DNA of 64,000 nucleotides, from assembly GCA_001898335.1 (NCBI GenBank), contig MKTS01000013.1:434001-498000 (forward strand). Reading direction: 5' to 3'. The stretch is from Mucilaginibacter sp. 44-25 (GTDB lineage: Bacteria; Bacteroidota; Bacteroidia; Sphingobacteriales; Sphingobacteriaceae). Made by a program: the position numbers and the translations under genes. The stretch's first letter is position 1. The number at the start of each line of letters is the position of its first letter. The notes beneath the pieces were generated by a model. The model had not been told where the DNA came from. It did not search any database and saw nothing but the letters and a program-made list of their open reading frames with translations. This document shows, one piece after another, positions 16,101-23,542 of this stretch.

Positions 16101-16265
16101 TTAAGCATTAGCTTTAAAGCAATAGAACAATGTATAACGAGTAATAGCCGATGTATATTCGGTTGCGGTTATTGATATAATGTATTCTCTTTTAAACCTG
16201 TTCGTATTTAAAAAATCGGTAAGATCATCGTGACTGTAAAACTCTTTACTTTTAAAATATAGCAT
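16101..16265 (-). CDS. Antisense microprotein 1 (54 aa)
   Basis: The minus strand has ATG at 16265 and TAA at 16103-16101. The product starts MLYFKSKEFYSHDDLTDFLN and ends YTLFYCFKANA. It aligns with the two further minus-strand microproteins at 16491 and 16715 through a shared pattern: hydrophobic-FK-x-F, then L-x-x-(F/Y)-(V/L)-N-x-N, (R/Q)-E-x-I, and a final aromatic strand. Three similar short frames in a row make chance unlikely. It is divergent by 35 bp from the 61-aa gene at 16301. Function is unknown. Confidence 0.6.
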   Translation of the reverse strand: MLYFKSKEFYSHDDLTDFLNTNRFKREYIISITATEYTSAITRYTLFYCFKANA

Positions 16266-16300
16266 GCTCTTGTTTTATTTATTAATCAATTTACTAAAAT

Positions 16301-16486
16301 ATGTCTAACAACCAAGACCAATTACCCTTTTATAACACAAAGCAGGTAGCAGACAACATAGTGGCTTTTGTTAAGCTAAAAGAAGCCATCAACGGGCTAA
16401 ATAAACCGTTAAATGACATCTCAAGAAATGTAAAAGACCTTAATGGCAGCTTTGATAAACTTGTACTCGAAGTTTTTAGGCGTTAA
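16301..16486 (+). CDS. Truncated copy of tape-measure N-terminus (61 aa)
   Basis: MSNNQDQLPFYNTKQVADNI is followed by LKEAINGLNKPLNDISRNVKDLNGSFDKL. That part resembles residues about 31-60 of the tape measure protein encoded at 16904 (LRQSINSLSNPLNAFSNNLNSLDKN). The frame then ends. It may be a free coiled-coil fragment or a remnant of duplication. It is divergent from microprotein 1 and ends 4 bp before the 3' end of microprotein 2. Confidence 0.5.
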   Translation: MSNNQDQLPFYNTKQVADNIVAFVKLKEAINGLNKPLNDISRNVKDLNGSFDKLVLEVFRR

Positions 16487-16490
16487 ATAA

Positions 16491-16628
16491 TCAACCATAA
16501 TAGTACAGCGTAGGGCCGCCCATTCCTTCTGTGATGATCAAAATATCCTCTCGTTGAATATTGTTGCTATTAACAAATTCAACTAAAGCATCCCTGAACC
16601 TGAAACCCTTTACTTTTAAAATTTTCAT
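16491..16628 (-). CDS. Antisense microprotein 2 (45 aa)
   Basis: ATG at 16628, TGA at 16493-16491, AAAGGA just before the start. The sequence MKILKVKGFRFRDALVEFVN continues SNNIQREDILIITEG and ends LYYYG. It shares F(V/L)N-x-N-(I/F)-(Q/K)-(R/Q)-E-x-I and the terminal aromatic strand with microproteins 1 and 3. It is divergent by 26 bp from the short frame at 16655. It probably folds as a tiny alpha/beta unit. No function can be assigned. Confidence 0.6.
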   Translation of the reverse strand: MKILKVKGFRFRDALVEFVNSNNIQREDILIITEGMGGPTLYYYG

Positions 16629-16654
16629 TTCCTTTTTTAATTATACAATTTAGT

Positions 16655-16774
16655 ATGCCAAATAACGAAAAAACTTCTATCGGTGTATCCATAACCGTAA
16701 CCGGGAGGCTCTTATCATTCTTCGGCAAAGTAAAACAAGTAAATGTCGTTGGAAGCACAATGGATTACTTTTAA
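16655..16774 (+). pseudogene. Remnant of a tape-measure gene start (39 codons)
   Basis: MPNNEKTSIGVSITVTG matches the first residues of the tape measure (MASHNKISVDVTITG) before the similarity ends and the frame stops. Its second half is antisense to microprotein 3. It looks like a leftover 5' end from duplication of the microgene/tape-measure junction. Confidence 0.45.
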
Positions 16775-16876
16775 TATATCCTCTTGTTTGATTTTGTTAT
16801 CGTTAACATAAGCTACAAGGCGCTCTGCCTGATTTGTCCATGGTGACTGGAATCTTTCAAATTTTAATACTCTCAT
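16715..16876 (-). CDS. Antisense microprotein 3 (53 aa)
   Basis: ATG at 16876, TGA at 16717-16715. The product MRVLKFERFQSPWTNQAERL continues VAYVNDNKIKQEDILKVIH and ends IYLFYFAEE. It is the third member of the series, with its start 27 bp from the divergent start of the tape measure gene. All three would be transcribed against the late operon, so their expression should exclude late transcription or occur in the lysogen. Confidence 0.6.
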   Translation of the reverse strand: MRVLKFERFQSPWTNQAERLVAYVNDNKIKQEDILKVIHCASNDIYLFYFAEE

Positions 16877-16903
16877 ATTTTAAATAAAAATTAATGTAAT
16901 ACA

Positions 16904-19282
16904 ATGGCCTCACACAACAAAATTTCTGTAGACGTCACAATAACAGGAGATGGGCTAAAAAAATTAAATGAATATACAGGTTCATTTGACTCTCTTCGTC
17001 AATCAATTAATTCATTATCAAATCCTTTGAATGCCTTTTCTAACAATCTAAATTCGTTAGACAAAAATCTTTCAAAATATACGGAAACTTTAAGCCAACT
17101 AAATACTGAAAATAAAAAGCTTAATGATACTGGACAACAAGTTGATGAAAAATTTAACAAGACCCTCAGTATATTTTCATCCGGTGCAAGTATCGTAAGT
17201 GCATTTGGGACAAAGTTAGAATTGTTAACGGGAAGTTTAACCGGCGGCCTTTCTGTATTAATTGCATTTTTACCTGAAATTGCAAATTTTGTAAGTGCCT
17301 TGTTCAAAGGAAAAGATGCGATAGATAAAGCTAAATTAAGTTTAGATCTTCTTAACAAAGGTTTATTGTCAAGTGATTATTCCAAAGCTATCGAAAATTT
17401 CACCAATTTGAATGTTAAGGTAGATCTCGCAAAAAAAGGCTTTATTTCAAAAGCTGAAGTTGTTAAGGAATACAACGAAACCTTAGGTAAAACGATTGGA
17501 CGAGTTAGAACGTTGGACCAAGTAGAAATGTCTTTAAAAAACAATGCAGCCGATTATATCCGGGTTATGTTGTACAAAGCTTCGGCAATGGCCGCCATTA
17601 AAGAATCTGCAGATAACCAAATTTTAGCTGAAAAAGAAAGAGCTAAATCCGATGAAGAAAGTTCCGATTACTGGGACAGTGGGCTAAAGAATTCTAATGA
17701 TCCGGAAGTAAAAAAGATTTATCAAGAAAGAGCCAGAAAAAATAGAGAAGCCGCAGCTTTGCCCTTTGCTCAAAAAGCCCATGAAGCGCAAGAAATAGCT
17801 AAAAAATTCTTAGAAAAAGCCGCAGTACTTGAACGAAACAACCCCATAAATAAGTTAAAAAAGCAAATTGAAGATCTGCAAAAACTTAGTGGTGCAGACA
17901 TAGTCAATTCGAAAATATACAATCAAATTAAAAAGCTCAAATTTGAACTTAACAGTTTGGACCCGTCTTATGCAAACGGGGAACCAATTTCTTATCAACC
18001 AAAAGAATTTAAGCAAAAACCAAAAAAAACTCCTGAAAAAACCTTTACCGCGCAACCCCAGATTAACGACGTCCCTGCATTTATTAATCCCTTTGAAAAG
18101 CAAAGGAAGGCTCATGAAAAAGAATTGGCCTTATTAAAAAAACAATTTGATGATAACCTTATAGCAGAGGACGAGTACAATAAAAAAAGAGAGGAACTTG
18201 AAGAAAAATACCAAAACGGAGTAACTACCAATGTTAAAAAAATTGTGTTTGACGATGAACCCCTAAAACAACTGATTGACAAAAGCGCTGAGTTAAGGAG
18301 AGAAATTGAAAAAGATGAGAAAGGCACAAAGTCGATACTACCCTGGGAGCAACACAACGCCGAAAAAAAACTCATTGAGGATAAGTATGCTTATGAAATA
18401 TTACAAGCTAAGGGTAACGCAGATAAAATAAAAGAACTGGAAACCCAAAAATTGCTCGATATGAACGCTCTTAATGAGCGTTACGAACAGCAAAAAAAGG
18501 AATTTGCCTTAAACACAGCCCAACAGGTAGCCGATAAAGCATTTTCAATCATCGGTAACAATATAAAAGCCAGTAGCGATGCTAAAATAAAAGGCCTGGA
18601 AAAAGACAAAGCCGCCGAACTAAATAATAAAAACCTCACAGAAAGCCAGCGTAAAGCGATAGAAGATAAGTACCAAAAAAAGGAAAACCAGGAAAAGGTT
18701 AAAGCTTTTAAAGCCGAACAAAAGATGCAGGTAGCGCAGGCCATCATAAATGGTGCCCTCGCTGTTACTAAAGCTACAGCCCAAACTGGTGTATTTTCGC
18801 CGCTTGTTATCCCAGGTATTATAGCCTCAACTGCCATGCAGATAGCTACCATTGTTGCACAAAAAGCTCCGGCCTTTGCCAGGGGTGGGCGCTTCATATC
18901 GGACGGTCGGGGTGCTTTGTTATCCGGTTACAGCCGCACCGACGATACCAACGCCTACCTGCGCAGCGGCGAAGCTGTAGTGGTATCTGAAGCTATGCGC
19001 AACCCCTGGGCACGCAACCTGGTAAGTGCTATTAACGTTGCCCACGGCGGGCGAGACTTCTCTGTTCCAAACAGTACCCGAGGTTATGCCATTGGCGGTA
19101 TATTTACTGATGGAGGTAATGCCAATCGCTACTATAATCAGCCGGTTAATGATGCCAAAGAACTGGCTAATACGCTCGCCTATCAAATGATCAATAACTT
19201 CCCTCCTATTTACGTTGACGTTAAAGACGTGAATAACCAGCAAGGTATCCTGGCACAAACGGTTAACAGGGTAAACCTATAA
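16904..19282 (+). CDS. Phage tail tape measure protein
   Basis: A 792-aa protein that sets tail length and is ejected with DNA. Residues 1-80 are Asn/Ser-rich helix; a hydrophobic stretch follows (SIVSAFGTKLELLTG, then LSVLIAFLPEIANFVSALF). Long charged coiled coils cover about 200-620. A hydrophobic segment (GALAVTKATAQTG, then VIPGIIASTAMQIATIVAQ) lies near 640. The Gly-rich C-terminus (FARGGRFISDGRGALLSGYS, LRSGEAVVVSEAM) is typical of Bacteroidota tape measures. Start MASHNKISVDVTITG is duplicated as fragments upstream. The length would predict a siphovirus tail of roughly 100 nm by the usual residue-to-length rule. Confidence 0.9.
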   Translation: MASHNKISVDVTITGDGLKKLNEYTGSFDSLRQSINSLSNPLNAFSNNLNSLDKNLSKYTETLSQLNTENKKLNDTGQQVDEKFNKTLSIFSSGASIVSAFGTKLELLTGSLTGGLSVLIAFLPEIANFVSALFKGKDAIDKAKLSLDLLNKGLLSSDYSKAIENFTNLNVKVDLAKKGFISKAEVVKEYNETLGKTIGRVRTLDQVEMSLKNNAADYIRVMLYKASAMAAIKESADNQILAEKERAKSDEESSDYWDSGLKNSNDPEVKKIYQERARKNREAAALPFAQKAHEAQEIAKKFLEKAAVLERNNPINKLKKQIEDLQKLSGADIVNSKIYNQIKKLKFELNSLDPSYANGEPISYQPKEFKQKPKKTPEKTFTAQPQINDVPAFINPFEKQRKAHEKELALLKKQFDDNLIAEDEYNKKREELEEKYQNGVTTNVKKIVFDDEPLKQLIDKSAELRREIEKDEKGTKSILPWEQHNAEKKLIEDKYAYEILQAKGNADKIKELETQKLLDMNALNERYEQQKKEFALNTAQQVADKAFSIIGNNIKASSDAKIKGLEKDKAAELNNKNLTESQRKAIEDKYQKKENQEKVKAFKAEQKMQVAQAIINGALAVTKATAQTGVFSPLVIPGIIASTAMQIATIVAQKAPAFARGGRFISDGRGALLSGYSRTDDTNAYLRSGEAVVVSEAMRNPWARNLVSAINVAHGGRDFSVPNSTRGYAIGGIFTDGGNANRYYNQPVNDAKELANTLAYQMINNFPPIYVDVKDVNNQQGILAQTVNRVNL

Positions 19283-19334
19283 TAGTAAGTATTCAGAGAT
19301 TTATCCTAATACAATGTTTGCTTCAGTTTAGATA

Positions 19335-19361
19335 CTTGATACCAACTACTCGATACCAACT
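19335..19361. repeat. CT(T/C)GATACCAACT word repeat
   Basis: The 13-bp word occurs at 19335-19347 and 19349-19361, just before the 19364 start codon. The same word (CTTGATACCAACT) is found again in the 22513-22593 spacer. Confidence 0.7.
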
Positions 19362-19363
19362 CC

Positions 19364-19594
19364 ATGAATATCCAACAAGCTAACCTCCTCTATAATGAGG
19401 GAACACTTACAGCGCTTTATAAAGCCGGCTTTATAACGGCCAAAGTTTTTACCTATCGCGAGATATACTTATGGGTAAACGCGCAAATGCAAACCCGCAG
19501 CATCAGCAAGAACCAGGCTGTGCTTGAAGCCGAAGTAAAATTTGAAAAAGATGAGCGCACTATCTGGAGAGCGCTGAACAGTTTTTCGGAATAA
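19364..19594 (+). CDS. Small phage protein (76 aa)
   Basis: MNIQQANLLYNEGTLTALYK leads into FITAKVFTYREIYLWVNAQM and KNQAVLEAEVKFEKDERTIWRALNSF. The protein is helical, and its last third looks like a helix-turn-helix of the kind in which a recognition helix follows KDERTIWRAL. That suggests either a small DNA-binding regulator or a structural adaptor. It lies between tape measure and head protease genes. The family is not recognised. Confidence 0.6.
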   Translation: MNIQQANLLYNEGTLTALYKAGFITAKVFTYREIYLWVNAQMQTRSISKNQAVLEAEVKFEKDERTIWRALNSFSE

Positions 19595-19603
19595 TTTACC
19601 CTA

Positions 19604-19651
19604 CTGACAAAGCACTGTCACCATCCGCACCAATAAAAGTCCCGATATTTG
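19604..19651 (+). promoter_or_regulatory. CTGACAAA/CTGTCACC promoter module, copy 1
   Basis: CTGACAAAGCACTGTCACC contains TGACA-N6-TGTCA. After exactly 18 bp comes CCCGATATTTG, whose GATATTTG is one base from TAnnTTTG. The same arrangement and spacing recur in copy 2. Confidence 0.55.
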
Positions 19652-19757
19652 TATTGTTCGAAACGGTCGGAATCAGAATTTTCAGAATTAGAAAATTAAC
19701 AGAATTGTCGATCAACTTTATCCTGCAAATTCTTAAATCCTAAGAATTCTGATCATA

Positions 19758-19805
19758 CTGACAAACTTCTGTCACCAAAACAAAACTCAATTATCCCGAC
19801 CTTTG
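19758..19805 (+). promoter_or_regulatory. CTGACAAA/CTGTCACC promoter module, copy 2
   Basis: CTGACAAACTTCTGTCACC, 18 bp, then CCCGACCTTTG. An ATGCC-N4-GGCAT palindrome starts 4 bp later. This module probably drives the protease-capsid operon. Confidence 0.55.
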
Positions 19806-19809
19806 AAAT

Positions 19810-19823
19810 ATGCCAACCGGCAT
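19810..19823. promoter_or_regulatory. ATGCC-N4-GGCAT palindrome, copy 5
   Basis: ATGCC-AACC-GGCAT is perfect and lies just downstream of a -7-like element, as copy 2 does at the terminase promoter. Confidence 0.55.
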
Positions 19824-20027
19824 TTAAAACCAATCTTTTCTGAACTCAGATTTAAAAGATTAGCACAATAAGAATCAGGGAAATCAAAAAATCCTTCAAT
19901 CAAGGTTCAAAATATCATCGGTGAAATCATCTTTACCAAATCAGTGCAATCACAACGAATTAATCGGCGAGATCAACCTCACCAATCATTGAAATCCTCA
20001 CAAAATCAGTGTAACCACACAAAACAA

Positions 20028-21209
20028 ATGAAGATATACCTATACGATACCGAAACGGATTGTATCGGCTCAGGAAGCCTTTCGTCCGCCTATGTAAAAA
20101 CACAATTAGACGCAGCTGCCGGCGCCGATGTTGAGGTACACATCAGTTCGGTTGGCGGTTCGGCCTTTGATGCCATCGCCATTTACGATCTGTTAAAAAA
20201 GTACACCGGCAACATTACCACCTATATAGATGCCCTTGCGGCGTCGGCAGCGTCAGTAGTAGCCATGGCAGGCAGCCGCATTGTAATGAGCAAGTACGCG
20301 TTACTGATGATACACAAGCCCATGGTTGGCAGCGGTGGCAATGCCGATGAATTACTGAAAGATGTGCAGATGCTGAATGTGGTACAATCTCGCCTGGCTC
20401 AGATCTATATGGATAAATCAGGGCTGGACGAGGCAACCATTAACAGCTTAATCAATTCAGTAACCTGGATGACCGCCGACCAGGCCCTGCACATGGGCTT
20501 TGTAGACTGCATTGAAGATTATAGCCAAACCATCATCAACAGTGCCCTCATCAAAAAATATACTGACCAGGCGCCGGTAGTATACCAGCGTTGCATTAAC
20601 AAAATCTTAATAAAAAACAGCAATATGAACATGGACAACAGAGACCTTATTGAACGCACCACCTCCGTTCTGGATAAGATCATGAACTTTTTTAAGCGGG
20701 TGGTAAACAAACAAACCATTACAGACAAAGGCACCCTGCATCATACAGATGAAATGGCCGAAGGTACGCAAGTTTATCAGGATGAGGATATGAGCGAACC
20801 TGCCATTACAGACACCTACACCACTGCCGATGGTAAGCAGGTTTCTGTTAAAGACGGCAAGATCCAAAAAGTGCTTAATGCAGAAAACGACGGGCAAGAA
20901 GAAGACGAGGATGCGCCTATATCTAAAATTAAACCCGATAAGAAACTATCAACCGTAGAAAACCGCCTGCAAGAGGTAAAAGCCCGCCTGTATGCACAAA
21001 ACGCTTTGTTAAATGAGGCAAAAGCGGCCTTAGCAGACGCGCAAGCCCGCTTAAGCAAAAATAGCGAAGAAATAAAAAACGAAATTAAAAGTGATTTTAC
21101 TCCCGAAGGATCACGCAGAAGCAGCAAAGCTAAAACCGAAACACAACCCTTCTTCGCCCCGCAAAGTCCGCTGGCCCAAAACGCGGTTAAACGAGCGGTT
21201 GCAAAATAG
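20028..21209 (+). CDS. ClpP-like head maturation protease with scaffold-like tail
   Basis: A 393-aa protein from ATG 20028. The first ~165 residues are an S14 (ClpP) fold: SSVGGSAFDAIAIYDLL, the nucleophile Ser73 in ALAASAAS, His96 in LLMIHKP, and an acidic VDCIED near 160. The remaining ~225 residues are acidic and coiled-coil (VENRLQEVKARLYAQNALL, ALADAQARLSKNSEEIKNEI), as in protease-scaffold fusions that fill the prohead and are digested during maturation. A frame extension to GTG 19944 would be repeat-derived. It lies directly upstream of the capsid gene. The protease-scaffold role is inferred from composition and position. Confidence 0.85.
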   Translation: MKIYLYDTETDCIGSGSLSSAYVKTQLDAAAGADVEVHISSVGGSAFDAIAIYDLLKKYTGNITTYIDALAASAASVVAMAGSRIVMSKYALLMIHKPMVGSGGNADELLKDVQMLNVVQSRLAQIYMDKSGLDEATINSLINSVTWMTADQALHMGFVDCIEDYSQTIINSALIKKYTDQAPVVYQRCINKILIKNSNMNMDNRDLIERTTSVLDKIMNFFKRVVNKQTITDKGTLHHTDEMAEGTQVYQDEDMSEPAITDTYTTADGKQVSVKDGKIQKVLNAENDGQEEDEDAPISKIKPDKKLSTVENRLQEVKARLYAQNALLNEAKAALADAQARLSKNSEEIKNEIKSDFTPEGSRRSSKAKTETQPFFAPQSPLAQNAVKRAVAK

Positions 21210-21222
21210 TTGGCAGTTGCCG

Positions 21223-21258
21223 GTTTGCAGTTAACAAAAACAACCAAGCACTGCAAAC
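21223..21258. repeat. GTTTGCAGT word-repeat spacer
   Basis: GTTTGCAGT (21223-21231) is inverted as ACTGCAAAC (21250-21258). Further GGCAGTT/AACTGCC-type words flank them, giving a small hairpin between the protease and capsid genes. Confidence 0.65.
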
Positions 21259-21305
21259 TGCCCACTAACAACTACAAACTAATTATAAAAATTCAAAATC
21301 TTAAA

Positions 21306-22514
21306 ATGGCTCAATTTACATTTACAAACAACACTTACGCCGGCGAAGCGCTGGCGGGTTTTATGGCCAGCACACTGCTTGAGGCCGACTCCGTTAAACG
21401 CGGGTTGCTTACCGTTATCAACGACGTAAAGGCACGCAAAGTTATCCTTGACGTGGATGACGATGTGGTTCTGCAAAATCCTTCAGGCATATTTGCCGAC
21501 CAGGGAACTACTGCCCAACAAACAGAAAGCTACCTGGATCCTGTGGTTTACGAGTTCATGAAACAGGAACAATGGGACAAACTGGTACAATCATGGGAAT
21601 CGCAGCAACTTAAACCCGGCGCATTCTTAGATTACGAAGGTGTGGTAGATCTGTCAGACTTTATGGTGCAGCGGTATTTAACTAAAATACAGATCGCTAA
21701 CGAGCGCCTTTACTGGTTAGGCAAGGGCGCTACTAAAGAAGCGGCATTTACGGCACCTTTCCAGGGCTTATTACCAAGCATATCAGCAGCAAGCGGCGTT
21801 TATAAAGTAGGCCTAAGCAGAGCGGAAACATCAATGACGGCAAGTGCTATCAGTGCTGCTGGCATTGTAACGGTTAGCAGTACAGCGTCTTTAAAAGATG
21901 GCGATGTAGTAACCCTAACAGCAGTAGGCGGTGGCATTAAAGATACTACCAATGGCGGTGCCGGTATTGATGTGGCCGGTCAGTCGTACTTTATCCAGGT
22001 GGCAAGTGCAACAAGCTTTAAACTGGTACGTAACTACAATGAAATTAATACGCGTAAAGCTGCTTCTTTTTCGGGTACAGCTTCATCAGCAACGGTAAGC
22101 TATATCAATGCCAGCAATGTTTTAGGTGTTTTAAGCGGCATTTATGCACAATTGGATCCCGCCGACCGCAGTCAGGATGATTTTAACCTGCAGATCCCTT
22201 TGCACGTGGGCTATGCTTATGCACAGGCGCAGGCAGACAAAGCCACTAACGTACTTAACGCCTTCACTGATAAAAAGAAGATGGATTACCTTGGCCTTCC
22301 GCTTCAATTAATGAACCACTGGCAGGCTAACACCATCCTTGGCGCGCGTTCATCAAACCTGTTCCTCGGGGTAGATCTGTTAGGTGATGCTTCTGAACTA
22401 TCAACCGTTTACATGAAGCCTTACACCAACGATAACGTTGTACGCATGAAAGCCCGCATGAAAGCGGCGGTGAATTTCAAATTTGCTAACGAATTGTTTT
22501 ACCTTTCAGCATAG
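21306..22514 (+). CDS. Major capsid protein
   Basis: 402 aa from ATG 21306 (MAQFTFTNNTYAGEALAGFM). An upstream extension of the frame has no ATG and consists of spacer sequence. Position directly after the ClpP-like protease and before the portal side, together with LLTVINDVKARKVILDVDDD and a helical region (PLQLMNHWQANTILGARSSN), fits an HK97-fold capsid protein. A Ser/Thr/Gly-rich, beta-type insertion lies at about 180-275 (GIVTVSSTASLKDGDVVTLTA). It looks like an added surface domain. No transmembrane segment is present. Confidence 0.8.
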   Translation: MAQFTFTNNTYAGEALAGFMASTLLEADSVKRGLLTVINDVKARKVILDVDDDVVLQNPSGIFADQGTTAQQTESYLDPVVYEFMKQEQWDKLVQSWESQQLKPGAFLDYEGVVDLSDFMVQRYLTKIQIANERLYWLGKGATKEAAFTAPFQGLLPSISAASGVYKVGLSRAETSMTASAISAAGIVTVSSTASLKDGDVVTLTAVGGGIKDTTNGGAGIDVAGQSYFIQVASATSFKLVRNYNEINTRKAASFSGTASSATVSYINASNVLGVLSGIYAQLDPADRSQDDFNLQIPLHVGYAYAQAQADKATNVLNAFTDKKKMDYLGLPLQLMNHWQANTILGARSSNLFLGVDLLGDASELSTVYMKPYTNDNVVRMKARMKAAVNFKFANELFYLSA

Positions 22515-22583
22515 TAGCAAGTATTTAGTATCAAGTCGCAAGACATTCTTATCCTAAAATCTTGATACCTGATACTTGCTACT
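22513..22583. repeat. CTTGATAC hairpin spacer
   Basis: A 23-bp left arm (22513-22535) pairs with 22561-22583 at 20 of 23 positions. Its words are CTTGATAC and ACTTGCTACT. It begins at the capsid stop codon, so it could act as a terminator-like or mRNA 3'-end hairpin. Confidence 0.85.
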
Positions 22584-22623
22584 TGATACCAACTAATCAA
22601 CAACTTAACTAATCAACCAACAA

Positions 22624-23208
22624 ATGTCAATTTACAACAAAATAAATGCAGGCTTTAGTCTGGGTGCAGGCAAACCAATTACTTCCGGTATTGAGGATGT
22701 GATTTATATCTTTAACCATGACGATGTTACACTTACTTATGATGCCGCGAATCCCTTGATCGTTACCGGCTTAACGGCTGTGGCTAACGCTAAGATATAC
22801 AAGTTTGAAGGCACCAACAACAGCTTCAATACCATGAGCAAGCTGGCAAAAACCCAGGTTGGCCCACGCTACACTGAAGAAATAGATTTTAATATTGCAG
22901 GTCTTTCTACAGACATTAAAGCCCAATTAATGGCAATGGGCTATGGCCGGGTGCGTGCCATAGCGGTTAATAATTACAAAGATGGCGATTCGGCCATAGA
23001 GCTTTTTGGCGCTGTTAATGGCCTTATTGTTACGGAAGCAGAGCGTAATGCCGCCGATGAAACATTAGACGGTGGTTACAAAATAAAAATGACCAATCCC
23101 GATAAATTAAAAGAGCCTTATCCTCCACGAGCGGTATCCATTGCTCCGCAGAGCGGTACGGCAACCTATGCAAGCACTATTGCGGCTTTGGAAGCGTTGG
23201 CAGGCTAG
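22624..23208 (+). CDS. Phage structural protein of unknown role (194 aa)
   Basis: MSIYNKINAGFSLGAGKPIT precedes a compact beta-rich protein (DVIYIFNHDDVTLTYDAANP) with RVRAIAVNNYKDGDSAIELF in the middle. It contains no enzymatic motif and no membrane segment. Its size and place between capsid and portal fit a capsid decoration or tail-tube-like protein; phage tubes have similar length and strand content. Neither can be settled from sequence. Confidence 0.6.
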   Translation: MSIYNKINAGFSLGAGKPITSGIEDVIYIFNHDDVTLTYDAANPLIVTGLTAVANAKIYKFEGTNNSFNTMSKLAKTQVGPRYTEEIDFNIAGLSTDIKAQLMAMGYGRVRAIAVNNYKDGDSAIELFGAVNGLIVTEAERNAADETLDGGYKIKMTNPDKLKEPYPPRAVSIAPQSGTATYASTIAALEALAG

Positions 23209-23221
23209 TTTCATGGCAAAT

Positions 23222-23251
23222 GGTTCATGGTTAAGGCCTTAACCATGAACC
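23222..23251. repeat. Perfect 30-bp palindrome (GGTTCATGGTTAAGG arms)
   Basis: The arms GGTTCATGGTTAAGG and CCTTAACCATGAACC are exact reverse complements with no loop. A further TTAACCATGAACC occurs at 23274-23286, next to the following start codon. Confidence 0.9.
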
Positions 23252-23293
23252 TGCTTAAACAAACAGCTAATCTTTAACCATGAACCAACTACC

Positions 23294-23542
23294 ATGAAAA
23301 AATACATATTGAAACCTGGTATACATCAGTTTGCCCCCAGCTCGCCCCCTGTACATACTAACGAAAACCTTACAGACGAAGATGCCGAATGGTACCTGAA
23401 AAAATATCCGCACATTAAAACACTATTCGCTGATCTACCCGGAGGTGAAATAGAACCAGGAAAAGAAGTCGCCCAAAATCAAAAAAGCAAAATTAAACAG
23501 GGTACACCCAATTCCTCAACAGAAAGCAAGGAGGGCAAATGA
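23294..23542 (+). CDS. Small phage protein (82 aa)
   Basis: MKKYILKPGIHQFAPSSPPV is followed by NLTDEDAEWYLKKYPHIKTLF and a disordered Lys/Ser/Gln tail. Proteins of this form often sit next to portal or capsid genes in Bacteroidota phages; some contain a small FluMu-like fold. It overlaps the portal gene by 4 bp (ATGA), so translation is coupled. Function is unknown. Confidence 0.65.
   Translation: MKKYILKPGIHQFAPSSPPVHTNENLTDEDAEWYLKKYPHIKTLFADLPGGEIEPGKEVAQNQKSKIKQGTPNSSTESKEGK

Larger units (their letters stand above)
19595..20027. other. 433-bp spacer before the head protease
   Basis: No convincing gene. It holds, in order, a CTGACAAA-N3-CTGTCACC box with a promoter-like element, an inverted region of AATCAGAATT/AATTCTGAT words (about 19670-19754), a second copy of the box and promoter, an ATGCC-N4-GGCAT palindrome, and a low-complexity tract (19864-20020). 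That tract uses words such as AATCAGTG(C/T)AA and ATCGG(T/C)GA(A/G)ATCA. One reading frame runs through the last part from a GTG, but its protein looks like translated repeats. Confidence 0.7.

Noticed and set aside
19944..20027. Upstream GTG start for the head protease
   Set aside because: The extra residues come from the low-complexity word tract and precede a normal ATG with the expected ClpP-like beginning.
21210..21305. N-terminal extension of the capsid protein
   Set aside because: There is no ATG; the segment is the TTTGCAGT hairpin spacer.
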